Assembly: GCA_035489015.1 (NCBI GenBank)
Contig: DATHKR010000326.1
Coordinates: forward strand, 18,405-82,404
Reading direction: 5' to 3'
DNA from: DATFRY01 sp035489015
Lineage (GTDB): Bacteria; Myxococcota_A; Polyangia; Haliangiales; Haliangiaceae
DNA length: 64,000 bases
Shown in pieces: positions 49,838-58,337 of the stretch. Under the pieces are notes generated by a model. That model saw only the letters and a list, made by a program, of their open reading frames with translations, ran no database searches and was not told the DNA's origin. How positions within the stretch are numbered: position 1 is the first letter of the stretch; each line of letters starts with the position of its first letter. Position numbers and translations under genes: made by a program.

Positions 49838-51757
49838 ATGCGCGCCGCCGTCGCTGTCCCGCTCCTCCTCCTGGTCATGAGCTGCTCGGGCGGGGGAGGC
49901 GAGACATCGCGCGGCGCCGCGGCCCCGGCCGGGCCCGCGCCGGCGGCCATCACCCGCGTGCCGCGCATCTGGATCCTCGCCGTCGGGGTGTCGAACTACC
50001 GCACGCCCGGCCTCGCGCTCGAGTTCGCCAACCGCGACGCCACCGCGATCGACGCCTTCTTCGCCGGCGACGAGGGTGGCCGGATTCCGGACGAGCGCCG
50101 CGTCCTCCTCACCGACGACCACGCGACTCGCGCGGCGGTGCTGACCGCGCTGACCAGCCTGTCGCGCCGCACCGCGCCGGACGACATGATCGTCCTCTTC
50201 CTGGCCATGCACGGCATGGCCGACCCGGGCGGCGATCTCTACTACCTGGCCCACGACACCGATCCCAAGGAGCTGGTCGGCACCGGCCTGCCCCAGCGCG
50301 ACATCGAGTACGCGATCTCGCGCGCGCCGGCCCGCCGGGTGGTGCTGCTGGCCGACGCATGTCACGCCGGCGCCGCCGGCTTCGCCGGGTTCCGCGGCCG
50401 GCGCAGCGCCGCGCTGGCCGAGACCAACCGCCTGGTCGGCCAGCTGGCCGAGTCGAAGCCGGGCACCGCGGTCCTGACCGCGTCGAGCGCGACCGAGGCC
50501 TCGGCCGAGGGAAAGAAGTGGGGCGGCGGGCACGGCGTCTTCACCCATCACCTCCTGGCCGGCCTGAGCGGCGACGCCGACGACGACGGCGACGGCTTCA
50601 TCACCATCCGCGAGCTGTTCGACTTCACCTACCGCCACGTGTCGAAGGACACCGGCGGCGATCAGCACCCGGAGCTGAAGGGCCGCTTCGACAACGCCAT
50701 GCCGCTGGCCGCGCTCCCCGGGGCGCGGGCGCGGGTGGCCAGCGCGCGCGAGGTCGCCGGCGGGCGCGGGGTGGTGGCCGATCCGACCACGCCGCTCAGC
50801 GCGCGCGAGACCCGCGCCGGCGCGGCCGCGCTCGAGGCCGCCTGCACCGGCGGCACCGACGCCGAGGCCTGCGCGCTCATCGGCGGCATGATGGTGCGCG
50901 GCGAGGGCGTCGAGACCGATCCGCGCCGGGGCTGGGCGATCCTGTCGAAGACGTGCACCGGCGGCAGCGCGCGGGCCTGCTGCGCGATGGCGGTGGCGAG
51001 CTACGACCCGCACGAGGCGCACGAGCCGGCCGAGGCCGCCACCTGCGCGACCGCCTGCGATCGCGGATCGGCGCCCGCCTGCCGCGCGATGGAGGCGATG
51101 CGGCGGGCCGGTGGGCCGCGCGCCAGCAACCCGAAGGCGGCCGAGCACTCGCGGCGAGCCCGCCAGCTCGACGACAAGGGCTGCCGGGCCGGCGACGCGG
51201 CCGCCTGTCACGGCCTGGCCGAGATGCTGCTCGACGACGGCGACGCCGCGGCGACCGCGCGCGCCCGCAAGCTGCTCGTCCGCGCGTGCGACGCCGGGCT
51301 GGGCCGGAGCTGCGAGCTAGGCGCGCGCGCCAGCGGCTACAGCGGTCGCGACGCCCAGCGGCTGCTCGAGAAGGGCTGCGAGGGCGGCATCGCGCGCGCC
51401 TGCGCCAGCCTGGCCAGCGTCTTCTTCGAGGCCGACGGCAGGTCGCCGGATCCGGGCCGGGCGTACGAGTCGCAGCGGCGCGCCTGCGAGCAGGGGATCG
51501 CGGCGTCGTGCCGCGCCTGCGCCGACGGAGCGGAGGAGGCGCGCCAGCCGTTCGGGGCCGCGCCGTGCCTGCAGCGCGGCTGCGACATGAGTGACGCGTC
51601 GGCCTGCATGAGGCTGGGCGCGATGTACGAGAACGGCGAGGGGGTGGCCCAGAACGCCACCATGGCGATCGGGATGTACACGCGCGCATGCGCGCGCGGC
51701 AACCGCACCGGCTGCACCCGGCGCGACGCGCTCCAGAACGCCGGCAGTCAGCCTTAG
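49838..51757 (+). CDS. Lipoprotein caspase-like protease with Cys-rich Sel1 repeats
   Basis: A 639-residue protein. A signal peptide ends in LLLLVMSCSGG (lipobox). The caspase-like (C14) domain covers about 40-290, with dyad His125 (LAMHGMAD) and Cys175 (DACHAG). DADDDGDGFITIRELFDF is an EF-hand-like loop (DxDxDGxIxxxE). The C-terminal ~320 residues are Sel1/TPR-type repeats with a Cys near each repeat end (for example CTGGTDAEACALIGGMM, CDAGLGRSCELGARAS, GCDMSDASACMRLGAMYENG), resembling Helicobacter Hcp proteins, in which each helical repeat is disulfide-locked. This suggests the C-terminus is outside the cytosol. Caspases with repeats often act in signalling or programmed death; a surface lipoprotein version is unusual. 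Confidence 0.88.
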   Translation: MRAAVAVPLLLLVMSCSGGGGETSRGAAAPAGPAPAAITRVPRIWILAVGVSNYRTPGLALEFANRDATAIDAFFAGDEGGRIPDERRVLLTDDHATRAAVLTALTSLSRRTAPDDMIVLFLAMHGMADPGGDLYYLAHDTDPKELVGTGLPQRDIEYAISRAPARRVVLLADACHAGAAGFAGFRGRRSAALAETNRLVGQLAESKPGTAVLTASSATEASAEGKKWGGGHGVFTHHLLAGLSGDADDDGDGFITIRELFDFTYRHVSKDTGGDQHPELKGRFDNAMPLAALPGARARVASAREVAGGRGVVADPTTPLSARETRAGAAALEAACTGGTDAEACALIGGMMVRGEGVETDPRRGWAILSKTCTGGSARACCAMAVASYDPHEAHEPAEAATCATACDRGSAPACRAMEAMRRAGGPRASNPKAAEHSRRARQLDDKGCRAGDAAACHGLAEMLLDDGDAAATARARKLLVRACDAGLGRSCELGARASGYSGRDAQRLLEKGCEGGIARACASLASVFFEADGRSPDPGRAYESQRRACEQGIAASCRACADGAEEARQPFGAAPCLQRGCDMSDASACMRLGAMYENGEGVAQNATMAIGMYTRACARGNRTGCTRRDALQNAGSQP

Positions 51758-51807
51758 GGCCCCTGGCGTCGAGCCCGCCGGCGAGTGCGCGGGCGCGACC
51801 CGCGCGG

Positions 51808-51813
51808 TATGGT
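51808..51813 (+). promoter_or_regulatory. Putative -10 box (TATGGT) of a leaderless transcript
   Basis: TATGGT ends 7 bases before the ATG at 51821; no Shine-Dalgarno is seen. Confidence 0.45.
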
Positions 51814-51820
51814 GCGCGGC

Positions 51821-52207
51821 ATGCGCTACGAGTTCCTCTCCGACGAGTGGTTCGACAAGGTCGACGAGCTGGTCGCCGCGGCCGGCGATCTCCAGATCCC
51901 GGCGGCGATGAAGGCGGTCGAGGTCAACGTCACGGTCACCTCGCCCGGCGGCGAGGTGAAGCTGTTCATGAAGGACGGGCTGTTCACCCGCGGACACCAG
52001 CCAGGCGTGGCGACCACGTTGACCCTGGGCGCCGACACCGCGCGCCGCATCTTCGTCGGCGGCGACGTCAGCGCCGGCGTGCAGGCGTTCCTGGCCGGCG
52101 AGATCAAGGTGGAGGGCGACCTGGCCAAGGTGGTGGCGATGCAGACCACGCTGCCGAGCGAGCCGCAGCAGCGGCTGACCCGCGAGATCGCGGCGATCAC
52201 GGCATAG
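51821..52207 (+). CDS. SCP2 sterol-transfer-like domain protein
   Basis: A 128-residue single-domain protein of the SCP2 (sterol carrier/lipid-binding) type. It opens MRYEFLSDEWFDKVDELV, has VKLFMKDGLFTRGHQPGVAT, and the helix/strand pattern AGVQAFLAGEIKVEGDLAKV near the C-terminus is diagnostic: the family ends with a small-molecule-binding helix after a GxIxxxGD motif. It probably binds acyl chains or sterol-like lipids in the cytosol. Its 3' end overlaps the convergent rlpA gene by 11 bases. Confidence 0.87.
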   Translation: MRYEFLSDEWFDKVDELVAAAGDLQIPAAMKAVEVNVTVTSPGGEVKLFMKDGLFTRGHQPGVATTLTLGADTARRIFVGGDVSAGVQAFLAGEIKVEGDLAKVVAMQTTLPSEPQQRLTREIAAITA

Positions 52208-52754
52208 GGCCGATGCGAGGCCGCGCGGCGGCCCCGGCCGGCCTCGCCGCGGCGCCGGCCGGCACGCCCGCATCCGCCGGGCCGGCCGCGGCCGGATCTC
52301 GCGCCTCGAGCACCTCCAGCTTCACCCGGGTCGAGCCGCGCTCCGCGAAGCCGAGCTGGCGCGCGGCCGCCTCGGACAGATCGATCACGCGGCGGCGGTT
52401 GGGCCCGTACGGTCCGCGGTCGTTGATGCGGACCACCACCTTCCGCCCGCTCGCGACGTCGGTCACGCGGACGCGGGTGCCGAGCGGCAGCGTGCGATGG
52501 GCGGCGGTCAGATCGTGGCGATCGAACCGCTCGCCGGAGGCGGTCCGCTTGCCGTGCCAGTCGGCCCCGTACCACACGGCCGATCCGCGCAGCACCCGCA
52601 CCACCCGGTCGACCGGCTCGGCCGGGGCCGCGTCGGCGGGCGGCGGCGGGGTCGGTTTCTCCCTGCATCCGGATCCCGCCGCGATGGCCCCGGCGCACGC
52701 CACGGCGATGGCAGTGCGCGCCCCGGCTCTCGTGTGCAGAACTTCGAATCTCAT
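52197..52754 (-). CDS. rlpA: RlpA-like lipoprotein (double-psi beta-barrel)
   Basis: A 185-residue lipoprotein. A signal peptide ends AIAAGSGC. A Pro/Ala linker leads to the DPBB domain, recognised by GSAVWYGADWHGKRTASGE, then LPLGTRVRVTDVASGR and VVRINDRGPYGPNRRRVIDL, with the Asp of NDRGP that RlpA enzymes use to cut denuded glycan strands at the septum. No SPOR domain is present, so septal localisation by that route is unlikely. C-terminus is Ala/Pro-rich. It overlaps the SCP2 gene at the 3' end and is divergent from a lipoprotein gene only 38 bases away. Confidence 0.92.
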   Translation of the reverse strand: MRFEVLHTRAGARTAIAVACAGAIAAGSGCREKPTPPPPADAAPAEPVDRVVRVLRGSAVWYGADWHGKRTASGERFDRHDLTAAHRTLPLGTRVRVTDVASGRKVVVRINDRGPYGPNRRRVIDLSEAAARQLGFAERGSTRVKLEVLEARDPAAAGPADAGVPAGAAARPAGAAARPRIGPMP

Positions 52755-52779
52755 CTCGTCGGTCGAGGAACGTCAGTGC

Positions 52780-52785
52780 TATTCT
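52780..52785 (+). promoter_or_regulatory. Putative -10 box (TATTCT) of a leaderless transcript
   Basis: TATTCT ends 7 bases before the ATG at 52793, in the 38-base gap between divergent genes. Confidence 0.45.
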
Positions 52786-52792
52786 GAGGCGC

Positions 52793-54037
52793 ATGAACGG
52801 TGTTCGTCGAGCCATCGGAATCGCTGTTCTGGCCAGCGTAGCCGGTTGTTCGGGCGCAGACGACGAAGGCGGGGTGGTCATCACCACCGTCTCCGAATAC
52901 GGAGGATCGCCGATCGCCGGCGTCCGGGTGCAGGTCGATGACGAGGAGTGGGCCACGACCGATCAGCGCGGCGAGGCCGGGTTCGTCGGGATCGAGCCGC
53001 CCTACTCGGTGCGGCTGTTCCAGGCCCTCGAGACCGAGTCGATGCGCTTCCAGGACGTCTGGGAGCTCGTCGATCAGACTGAGACCCGGCTGGAGATCCC
53101 GGTCGACGGATCGCGCGTCACGACCCACGAGGGAGACATCACCGGGTCGATCAGCGGGACGACCGGCGGCGAGTCGCAGATCGCGGTCTTCGGCGGCAAG
53201 TTTCCGGACACCGGCGCGGTCAGCCTCGCCGAGGAGGACGGCACCTTCCAGCTGGCCGGCTTCCGCTGGGAGGGGCCGGCCTCGCGCTCGTTCGATCTGC
53301 ATGCGCTCGAGTCCGACACCGCGGATCCGCCCACCCACTACATCGGATTCGGCAACGCGTCCATCACGCTCCGGGACAGCGGTGAGGGAGCGACCGCCGA
53401 GGCGTCGATCGAGCTCGCCCCGGTCGGCGAGTCGCACGTGACCGGCAGCGTGGCCGTCGCCGACGGGCTCGCCCCCGCGCTGCGCCCGTCGCTGCGCCTC
53501 GAGCTGGCCGACGGCGCGGCGGTCGACCTGGGCAGCGGCGACGCAGCCCTCACCCCGGGCGACTTCGAGCTCACCGCCCCCGACATCGACGGGGCCACCA
53601 TGCGACTCGCGTTCCGGGGCGGTGACCTGACCGGCGGGCCCCCGGCGGGCCCGAGCGCCTACGTCTCGCTCGCGCTGACCCTGCCGGCCGACGACGTCGC
53701 GATCGATCTGCCCGCCGCGGTCGAGCTGGTCGAGCCCGCCGACGGCGCGTCGATCGACGGCGCCACCGTGTTCCGCTGGGACGAGCTGGCGGGCGGGACC
53801 CGCTACGGCCTGCACCTGTCGTGCGAGTGGGACGGCGGCAACGTCAACTATCGCCTGATCGAGACCACCGGCACCGAGGTGAGCCTGCCGGACATCCCCG
53901 AGCTCGACGTCGGGGCCGGCGCCACCTGCTTCTGGCGGGTCGGCTGGTTCGAGGGCGAGGCGACCGGCTACGAGTCGGTGACGCTCCCGGCCGAGCTGAG
54001 AAGCTCGTGGAGCGCGGAGCGGTCTGCTTCGTTCTGA
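52793..54037 (+). CDS. Beta-rich lipoprotein
   Basis: A 414-residue protein with a signal peptide ending VLASVAGCSG (lipobox, Cys19). The first domain (VVITTVSEYGGSPIAGVRVQ, DEEWATTDQRGEAGF) is a carboxypeptidase-regulatory-like or Ig-like fold. The middle repeats beta strands without a clear motif. The C-terminal ~100 residues (VELVEPADGASIDGATVF, CFWRVGWFEGEATGY) resemble a fibronectin-type surface module. Probably an outer-membrane surface lipoprotein. TATTCT ends 7 bases before its ATG. It precedes the cystathionine-synthase-like gene by 17 bases. Confidence 0.78.
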   Translation: MNGVRRAIGIAVLASVAGCSGADDEGGVVITTVSEYGGSPIAGVRVQVDDEEWATTDQRGEAGFVGIEPPYSVRLFQALETESMRFQDVWELVDQTETRLEIPVDGSRVTTHEGDITGSISGTTGGESQIAVFGGKFPDTGAVSLAEEDGTFQLAGFRWEGPASRSFDLHALESDTADPPTHYIGFGNASITLRDSGEGATAEASIELAPVGESHVTGSVAVADGLAPALRPSLRLELADGAAVDLGSGDAALTPGDFELTAPDIDGATMRLAFRGGDLTGGPPAGPSAYVSLALTLPADDVAIDLPAAVELVEPADGASIDGATVFRWDELAGGTRYGLHLSCEWDGGNVNYRLIETTGTEVSLPDIPELDVGAGATCFWRVGWFEGEATGYESVTLPAELRSSWSAERSASF

Positions 54038-54042
54038 CGGTC

Positions 54043-54048
54043 TATTCT
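54043..54048 (+). promoter_or_regulatory. Putative -10 box (TATTCT) of a leaderless transcript
   Basis: TATTCT ends 6 bases before the GTG at 54055. It is the same hexamer used before the upstream lipoprotein gene. Confidence 0.45.
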
Positions 54049-54054
54049 GCGGGG

Positions 54055-55029
54055 GTGTCGTACCAGCCCCGCGACGTCCTCCATCAGATCGGCGGCACCC
54101 CGCTGGTGGCGCTGAGGAGCGTCGCCCGCGGGCTGCCCACGCCGGTGCTGGTCAAGTGCGAGCACCTGAACCCGGGCGGTAGCGTCAAGGACCGGCTGGC
54201 GCTTGCGATCGTGCGCGACGCCGAGGAGCGCGGCGCGCTGCGCCCCGGCGTGACGCCGGGCATGACGATCGTCGAGGCGACCGCGGGCAACACCGGCGTC
54301 GGCCTCGCGCTGGTCGCGGCCGCGCGCGGCTACCGCCTGGTCTGCGTGATGCCGCAGAAGATGTCGGGCGACAAGCGCGCGCAGCTGGCCGCGCTCGGGG
54401 CGGAGGTGATCATCACCCCCAACGCGCCGTCGTCGAGCCCGGACAACTTCCGCGTCACCGCGGAGCGGCTGGCGGGCGAGCGCGGCTGGTTCCTGGCCGA
54501 TCAGTTCCGCAACCCGGCCAACATCCGCGTGCACGAGGAGACCACCGCGGTCGAGATCCTCGAGCAGACCGGAGGCCGGGTCGGCGCGTTCGTGGCCGGC
54601 GCCGGCACCGGCGGGACGATCACCGGGGTCGGCCGCGTGCTGAAGCGAGTGGCGCCCGAGACGCGGGTGGTGCTCGCCGATCCGGCCGGCTCCGGCCTGG
54701 CCGGGTGGGTCAGGACCGGAACGCCGGGCCCCGACTCGCCCTACGCGGTCGAGGGCATCGGCTCGGGAGAGCCGCCCGCCAACCTGCACCGCGACGTCAT
54801 CGACGAGGCCGAGACCATCTCCGACGAGGAGAGCTTCGCGATGGCTCGCCGGCTCATCCGCGAGGAGGGTCTCCTGGTCGGCGGCTCGGCCGGCACCAAC
54901 GTGGCCGCCGCGCTGCGCATCGCCGCGCGCCCCGGCCTGCCCGGTCCGGTCGTGACCATCCTGCCCGACAGCTGGGACCGCTACTTCGCCCAGCCCTGGC
55001 TGGCCGCCGAGCGCGACACTCGTCCTTGA
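54055..55029 (+). CDS. Cystathionine beta-synthase-like / cysteine synthase family enzyme
   Basis: A 324-residue fold-type II PLP enzyme. The Schiff-base Lys lies in LNPGGSVKDRLAL, the substrate loop is EATAGNTGVGLALV, and the PLP-phosphate loop is GAGTGGTITGVGRVL. CVMPQKMSGDKRAQLAALGA is the PQKMS signature I associate with cystathionine beta-synthases rather than CysK. It is short and lacks the C-terminal CBS domain pair. It would condense serine or O-acetylserine with homocysteine or sulfide; the exact substrate is open. Start GTG at 54055 is chosen because the family N-terminus begins here. The MerR gene follows on the same strand, 48 bases downstream. Confidence 0.9.
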   Translation: MSYQPRDVLHQIGGTPLVALRSVARGLPTPVLVKCEHLNPGGSVKDRLALAIVRDAEERGALRPGVTPGMTIVEATAGNTGVGLALVAAARGYRLVCVMPQKMSGDKRAQLAALGAEVIITPNAPSSSPDNFRVTAERLAGERGWFLADQFRNPANIRVHEETTAVEILEQTGGRVGAFVAGAGTGGTITGVGRVLKRVAPETRVVLADPAGSGLAGWVRTGTPGPDSPYAVEGIGSGEPPANLHRDVIDEAETISDEESFAMARRLIREEGLLVGGSAGTNVAAALRIAARPGLPGPVVTILPDSWDRYFAQPWLAAERDTRP

Positions 55030-55040
55030 TGAAAAAGCGC

Positions 55041-55071
55041 TTGCACCTCACGCGACGTGAGGCCGTAGGGT
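55041..55071 (+). promoter_or_regulatory. MerR-type promoter with 19-bp spacer and palindromic operator
   Basis: TTGCAC (55041-55046) and TAGGGT (55066-55071) are separated by exactly 19 bases, the overlong spacing that MerR-family activators correct by twisting DNA. The perfect palindrome CCTCACG-CGA-CGTGAGG (55046-55062) fills the spacer. The -10 box ends 6 bases before the merR ATG, so the transcript is probably leaderless. Confidence 0.75.
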
Positions 55072-55077
55072 GTCGTC

Positions 55078-55830
55078 ATGAGCGGACACCAGCCACAGCC
55101 CACCTCGTACACCGTCGGTGAGCTGGCCCGGATGGCCGGGGTGTCGGTGCGGACGCTCCACCACTACGAGGCGATCCGGCTGCTGGTCCCGTCGGGGCGG
55201 ACCGAGGCCGGCCACCGGCGCTACGCTCGATCCGATCTGGCCCGGCTGGCGCGCATTCGCGGGCTGACCGCGCTCGGCTTCTCGCTCGAGCAGGCCCGCG
55301 CCTGCCTCGAGGACGAGGCGTGGAGCCCGCTCCGGCTGATCGAGGACCACCTGGCCCGCGCCCGCGAGGCGCTGGCCGAGCAACAGGAGCTGTGCGAGCG
55401 GCTCGAGCGGCTGCGCGAGCAGGTCGCGCGCGGCGGCGACGACGTCGAGCACTTCATCGAGACCGTGGAGGTGATGACGATGATCGAGAGCTATTACACC
55501 CCGGAGCAGCGGGAGGCGCTGGCGCGCCGGCGCGAGGAGCTGGGTGACGACGCGATCCGCCGGGTCGAGGACGAGTGGCAGGCGCTCTTCGCCGAGGTCA
55601 AGGCGGAGCTCGACCGCGCCACGCCGCCCGGTGCCCCGGCCGCGCAGGCGCTGGCCCGGCGATGGCGCGAGCTGACCACGCGGACGATGGCCGGCTTCAC
55701 CGGCGGCGACCCGGGCATCACCGCGTCGCTGAAGCGGATGTACGCCGAGCAGCCGGTCGACCGGATCCACCCGAGCATGGACCCGGTGGTGTTCGCCTTC
55801 ATGAAGGAGGCGTGCGACCTGCTCGAGTGA
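55078..55830 (+). CDS. MerR-family regulator, TipA-like (with TipAS domain)
   Basis: A 250-residue regulator. The N-terminal MerR domain is YTVGELARMAGVSVRTLHHY followed by GHRRYARSDLARL. A dimerisation coiled coil follows (about 85-125). The C-terminal half (ESYYTPEQREALARRREEL, KRMYAEQPVDRIHPSMDPVV) matches the TipAS drug-binding domain of Streptomyces TipAL. Such proteins sense thiopeptide or other drugs and activate promoters with a 19-bp spacer, exactly what precedes this gene, so it is probably autoregulated. No drug-efflux gene adjoins; the upstream CBS-like gene is on the same strand. Confidence 0.92.
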   Translation: MSGHQPQPTSYTVGELARMAGVSVRTLHHYEAIRLLVPSGRTEAGHRRYARSDLARLARIRGLTALGFSLEQARACLEDEAWSPLRLIEDHLARAREALAEQQELCERLERLREQVARGGDDVEHFIETVEVMTMIESYYTPEQREALARRREELGDDAIRRVEDEWQALFAEVKAELDRATPPGAPAAQALARRWRELTTRTMAGFTGGDPGITASLKRMYAEQPVDRIHPSMDPVVFAFMKEACDLLE

Positions 55831-55851
55831 TCGGACCGCGCGGCGCGCCGG

Positions 55852-56922
55852 TCAGAGCGACGGCGCGCGGCGCAGGAGATCGTCGAGGGCGGCGAGGAGG
55901 GCGCCGTTGCCGTCCTGCCGGTAGGTGGCCAGCTTCTCCTCCATCCGGTCGAGCCGGGCCAGGAACGCGCGCAGCCGGCCGAGGTCGGACGGATCCTCGA
56001 CCGTCATGCCGAACCCCTCGCGCTCCAGGTAGCGGCCGTTCAGGATCTGCTCGAACTGGCGCGCGAGCGGGAACGCGAGCATCGGCTTGTGGAGGTGGAC
56101 CGCCTCGCCCATGAGCGTGAACCCGGCGTTGGCGATGACCGCGCGGCACGAGGCCAGATCCTCGATGAACGTCGTCTCCGAGAACGGCCGGAAGGTGAGG
56201 TTGCGGTCGACCTGGTCCTCCGCGAGATCGCGCCGCATGCCGTAGACCCGGCACTCGACTCCGCTCGCGCGGAGCGCGTCGGCCAGCGCGTCGTAGCCGG
56301 TCGCGGTCTGGTAGACGAGGAGGTGCTCGCCGGGGCGCGGCGTCGCCGCCAGGATCTCCGGCCGCAGGATGGGCGGGAACAGCGACGTCCGCTCCTTGCG
56401 GATCGGCGCGCGGAAGAAGGCGGTGATGAGGTACGCGTCGCAGCTCGGCAGCTTCGACTTGACGAACGCCCGGGTCAGCTCGAACTCGGCGCGCACGCCG
56501 TCGAGGATCTCGGGCGGGTGCAGGCAGCGATTGATGACCTGCATGTTGTCGATGCTGATGATCGGCACGCCGTGCAGCTTGGCGTAGAAGTACGTCCACG
56601 ACTCGAAGTCGCTGATCACCAGCTCGGGCCGGAAGTCGTCGATGAGATCGAAGTACGCCCGGATGTTGCGCGGCGCCCCGGTGATGCCGGCCAGGACGTT
56701 CGACCACACGGTCCGGCCCAGCCTGACCCGGTTGTCCTCGGCGATCATGTGAAGGCCGTGGATCTGGTTGACGCCGCCGAACCGCGCGGCGAGGAACTGG
56801 CACGCGCGCCCCGACGCCATGATCTCGATCTGATGACCCTGGCCGGTCAGGTGCTCGAGGACCACGCGCGAGCGCATCGCGTGACCCATGCCCTCGCCGA
56901 CCACGCCGTAGAGGACCCTCAT
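55852..56922 (-). CDS. Glycosyltransferase, MJ1255/VC2487 (MurG-like) family
   Basis: A 356-residue GT-B-fold glycosyltransferase. The N-terminus MRVLYGVVGEGMGHAMRSRV with its GxGxGHxxR motif, and the C-terminal region CRAVIANAGFTLMGEAVHLH, where the nucleotide sugar binds, identify the family. Uncharacterised members are annotated as MJ1255/VC2487 proteins; the donor and acceptor are unknown. It starts inside the stop codon of the upstream membrane glycosyltransferase gene (ATGA overlap), so the two probably act in the same glycan pathway. Its 3' end converges on the MerR gene. Confidence 0.9.
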   Translation of the reverse strand: MRVLYGVVGEGMGHAMRSRVVLEHLTGQGHQIEIMASGRACQFLAARFGGVNQIHGLHMIAEDNRVRLGRTVWSNVLAGITGAPRNIRAYFDLIDDFRPELVISDFESWTYFYAKLHGVPIISIDNMQVINRCLHPPEILDGVRAEFELTRAFVKSKLPSCDAYLITAFFRAPIRKERTSLFPPILRPEILAATPRPGEHLLVYQTATGYDALADALRASGVECRVYGMRRDLAEDQVDRNLTFRPFSETTFIEDLASCRAVIANAGFTLMGEAVHLHKPMLAFPLARQFEQILNGRYLEREGFGMTVEDPSDLGRLRAFLARLDRMEEKLATYRQDGNGALLAALDDLLRRAPSL

Positions 56923-58253
56923 CGGGTCATTCTAGCGTGCCTCCAGCAGACCCACCCGTTGACGCCCACCATGAGCAGGTGAAGCCCGGTATAGGCCCAG
57001 ACCGTCGCGATCGGCGGCGGCGAGGTCGGCGGCGGCATCATCGCGCCTCCGATCATGAACGCGGCCAGGATCGCTCCCCACACCGCGATCTGCCACCGCC
57101 GGGTCGAGCCGGCGATCCGCAGCGTGACGAGCCAGGTGGTGCCGACCACCCCGTAGGCGCCACCGACGAACGGGCTGCGAAACGACGCCAGGTTGAGGAG
57201 GGCCAGCCACAGCTCGGCCGAGGCCAGTCGCGCGGTCGGCTCGGCCGCCGCCTGGGCCGGCCCGCGCCGGGTGCGCCAGGCCAGGAAGCCCGCCAGCGCG
57301 AGGACGAGGATCCCGTACACCGACGAGACCGACAGCCCGGCCGCGCGATCGAGGGCGGTGAGCCCGAGCGTGCGCAGCTTGACGGTGAGGCCGTAGATCG
57401 ACTGGTTGTTCGCCACCATGCCCGGCCGCTCGGATTGCGGGAAGGCATCGCCGCTCGACAGCCGCGGCATCTCGTAGTGGATGAAGTCCTCGAACGGGCG
57501 GGTCCCGTAGACCAGCAGGGTGACGAGCACGAGGACGGCGGCCCACGCGGCGATCCACAGGACGGCGCGCCATCGGCGGCTCATCACCAGGTAGACGCCG
57601 AGCACCCCCGGGAACACCTTGCCGAGCGCCGTGAAGGCCAGCGCGGCGCCCCCCAGCCCCTGGACGGCGATGCGGCGCGACTGGAAGGCGATCATCGCCA
57701 TCATCCCGAGCGACAGCGCCGAGAGCTGGAAGTTTCCTATCTGCAGGGTGAAGAGGGTGTTCGGCGACGCCAGGAACAGCGGCCCGACCGCCAGCACCAG
57801 GCCCCCCTCCCGACCTCCGATCCACCGGGCCAGGGCGACGATCGCGGCCACGACCAGCGCCAGCTGGAGCGCGAACCAGACCGGCCGCAGCGACAGCAGA
57901 TCGCCGCCGCTCACCCGCTGCAGCGCGCCGGGCAGGAGGAGGAACGGCGGCGGATAGTGGTAGGTGTCCACCTTGAGGCCGCTCATCTTGCGGTCGAGGT
58001 ACTCGCTCTCCCGGTAGACGTTGCGGTCCGGCTCGGCGGCCAGGCGAGCCGCCTCCGAGTAGGCCGACACACAGGAGTGCGCGGCGCGCCACGCATCGTT
58101 CGGCCTCACCGACAGGTCGGTCCGCTCCACGTCCCACATGAAGCCGGCGAGCCGCGCCATCACCACCACGGCCACCAGCAGCACCGCGGCGCTGCCGGCC
58201 AAGATCCACCGCGACGGACCGACGATGCGAGGAACGCCGGGCGTGATGGACAT
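56919..58253 (-). CDS. DUF2029/GT87-type membrane glycosyltransferase
   Basis: A 444-residue protein with about ten hydrophobic helices and the DUF2029 (GT87) pattern. After the first helix (SAAVLLVAVVVMARLAGFMW) comes a periplasmic-type loop with DTYHYPPPFLLLPGAL, the conserved Tyr-Pro-Pro-Pro motif of this family. IGNFQLSALSLGMMA and ALAFTALGKVFPGVLGVYL follow. GT87 enzymes transfer mannose or arabinose from polyprenyl-phosphate sugars to envelope glycans. Its stop overlaps the MJ1255-type glycosyltransferase start. TAGGGT ends 5 bases before the ATG, and a GAGGGAG lies further upstream. Confidence 0.87.
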   Translation of the reverse strand: MSITPGVPRIVGPSRWILAGSAAVLLVAVVVMARLAGFMWDVERTDLSVRPNDAWRAAHSCVSAYSEAARLAAEPDRNVYRESEYLDRKMSGLKVDTYHYPPPFLLLPGALQRVSGGDLLSLRPVWFALQLALVVAAIVALARWIGGREGGLVLAVGPLFLASPNTLFTLQIGNFQLSALSLGMMAMIAFQSRRIAVQGLGGAALAFTALGKVFPGVLGVYLVMSRRWRAVLWIAAWAAVLVLVTLLVYGTRPFEDFIHYEMPRLSSGDAFPQSERPGMVANNQSIYGLTVKLRTLGLTALDRAAGLSVSSVYGILVLALAGFLAWRTRRGPAQAAAEPTARLASAELWLALLNLASFRSPFVGGAYGVVGTTWLVTLRIAGSTRRWQIAVWGAILAAFMIGGAMMPPPTSPPPIATVWAYTGLHLLMVGVNGWVCWRHARMTR

Positions 58254-58337
58254 GGGCCACCCTACTCCCTCTCGGGTCGGTCCAGTCGGTGGAACGCCGG
58301 CCGCGCCGGAACGGACCCTCGTGTCATCATCCCGGGC

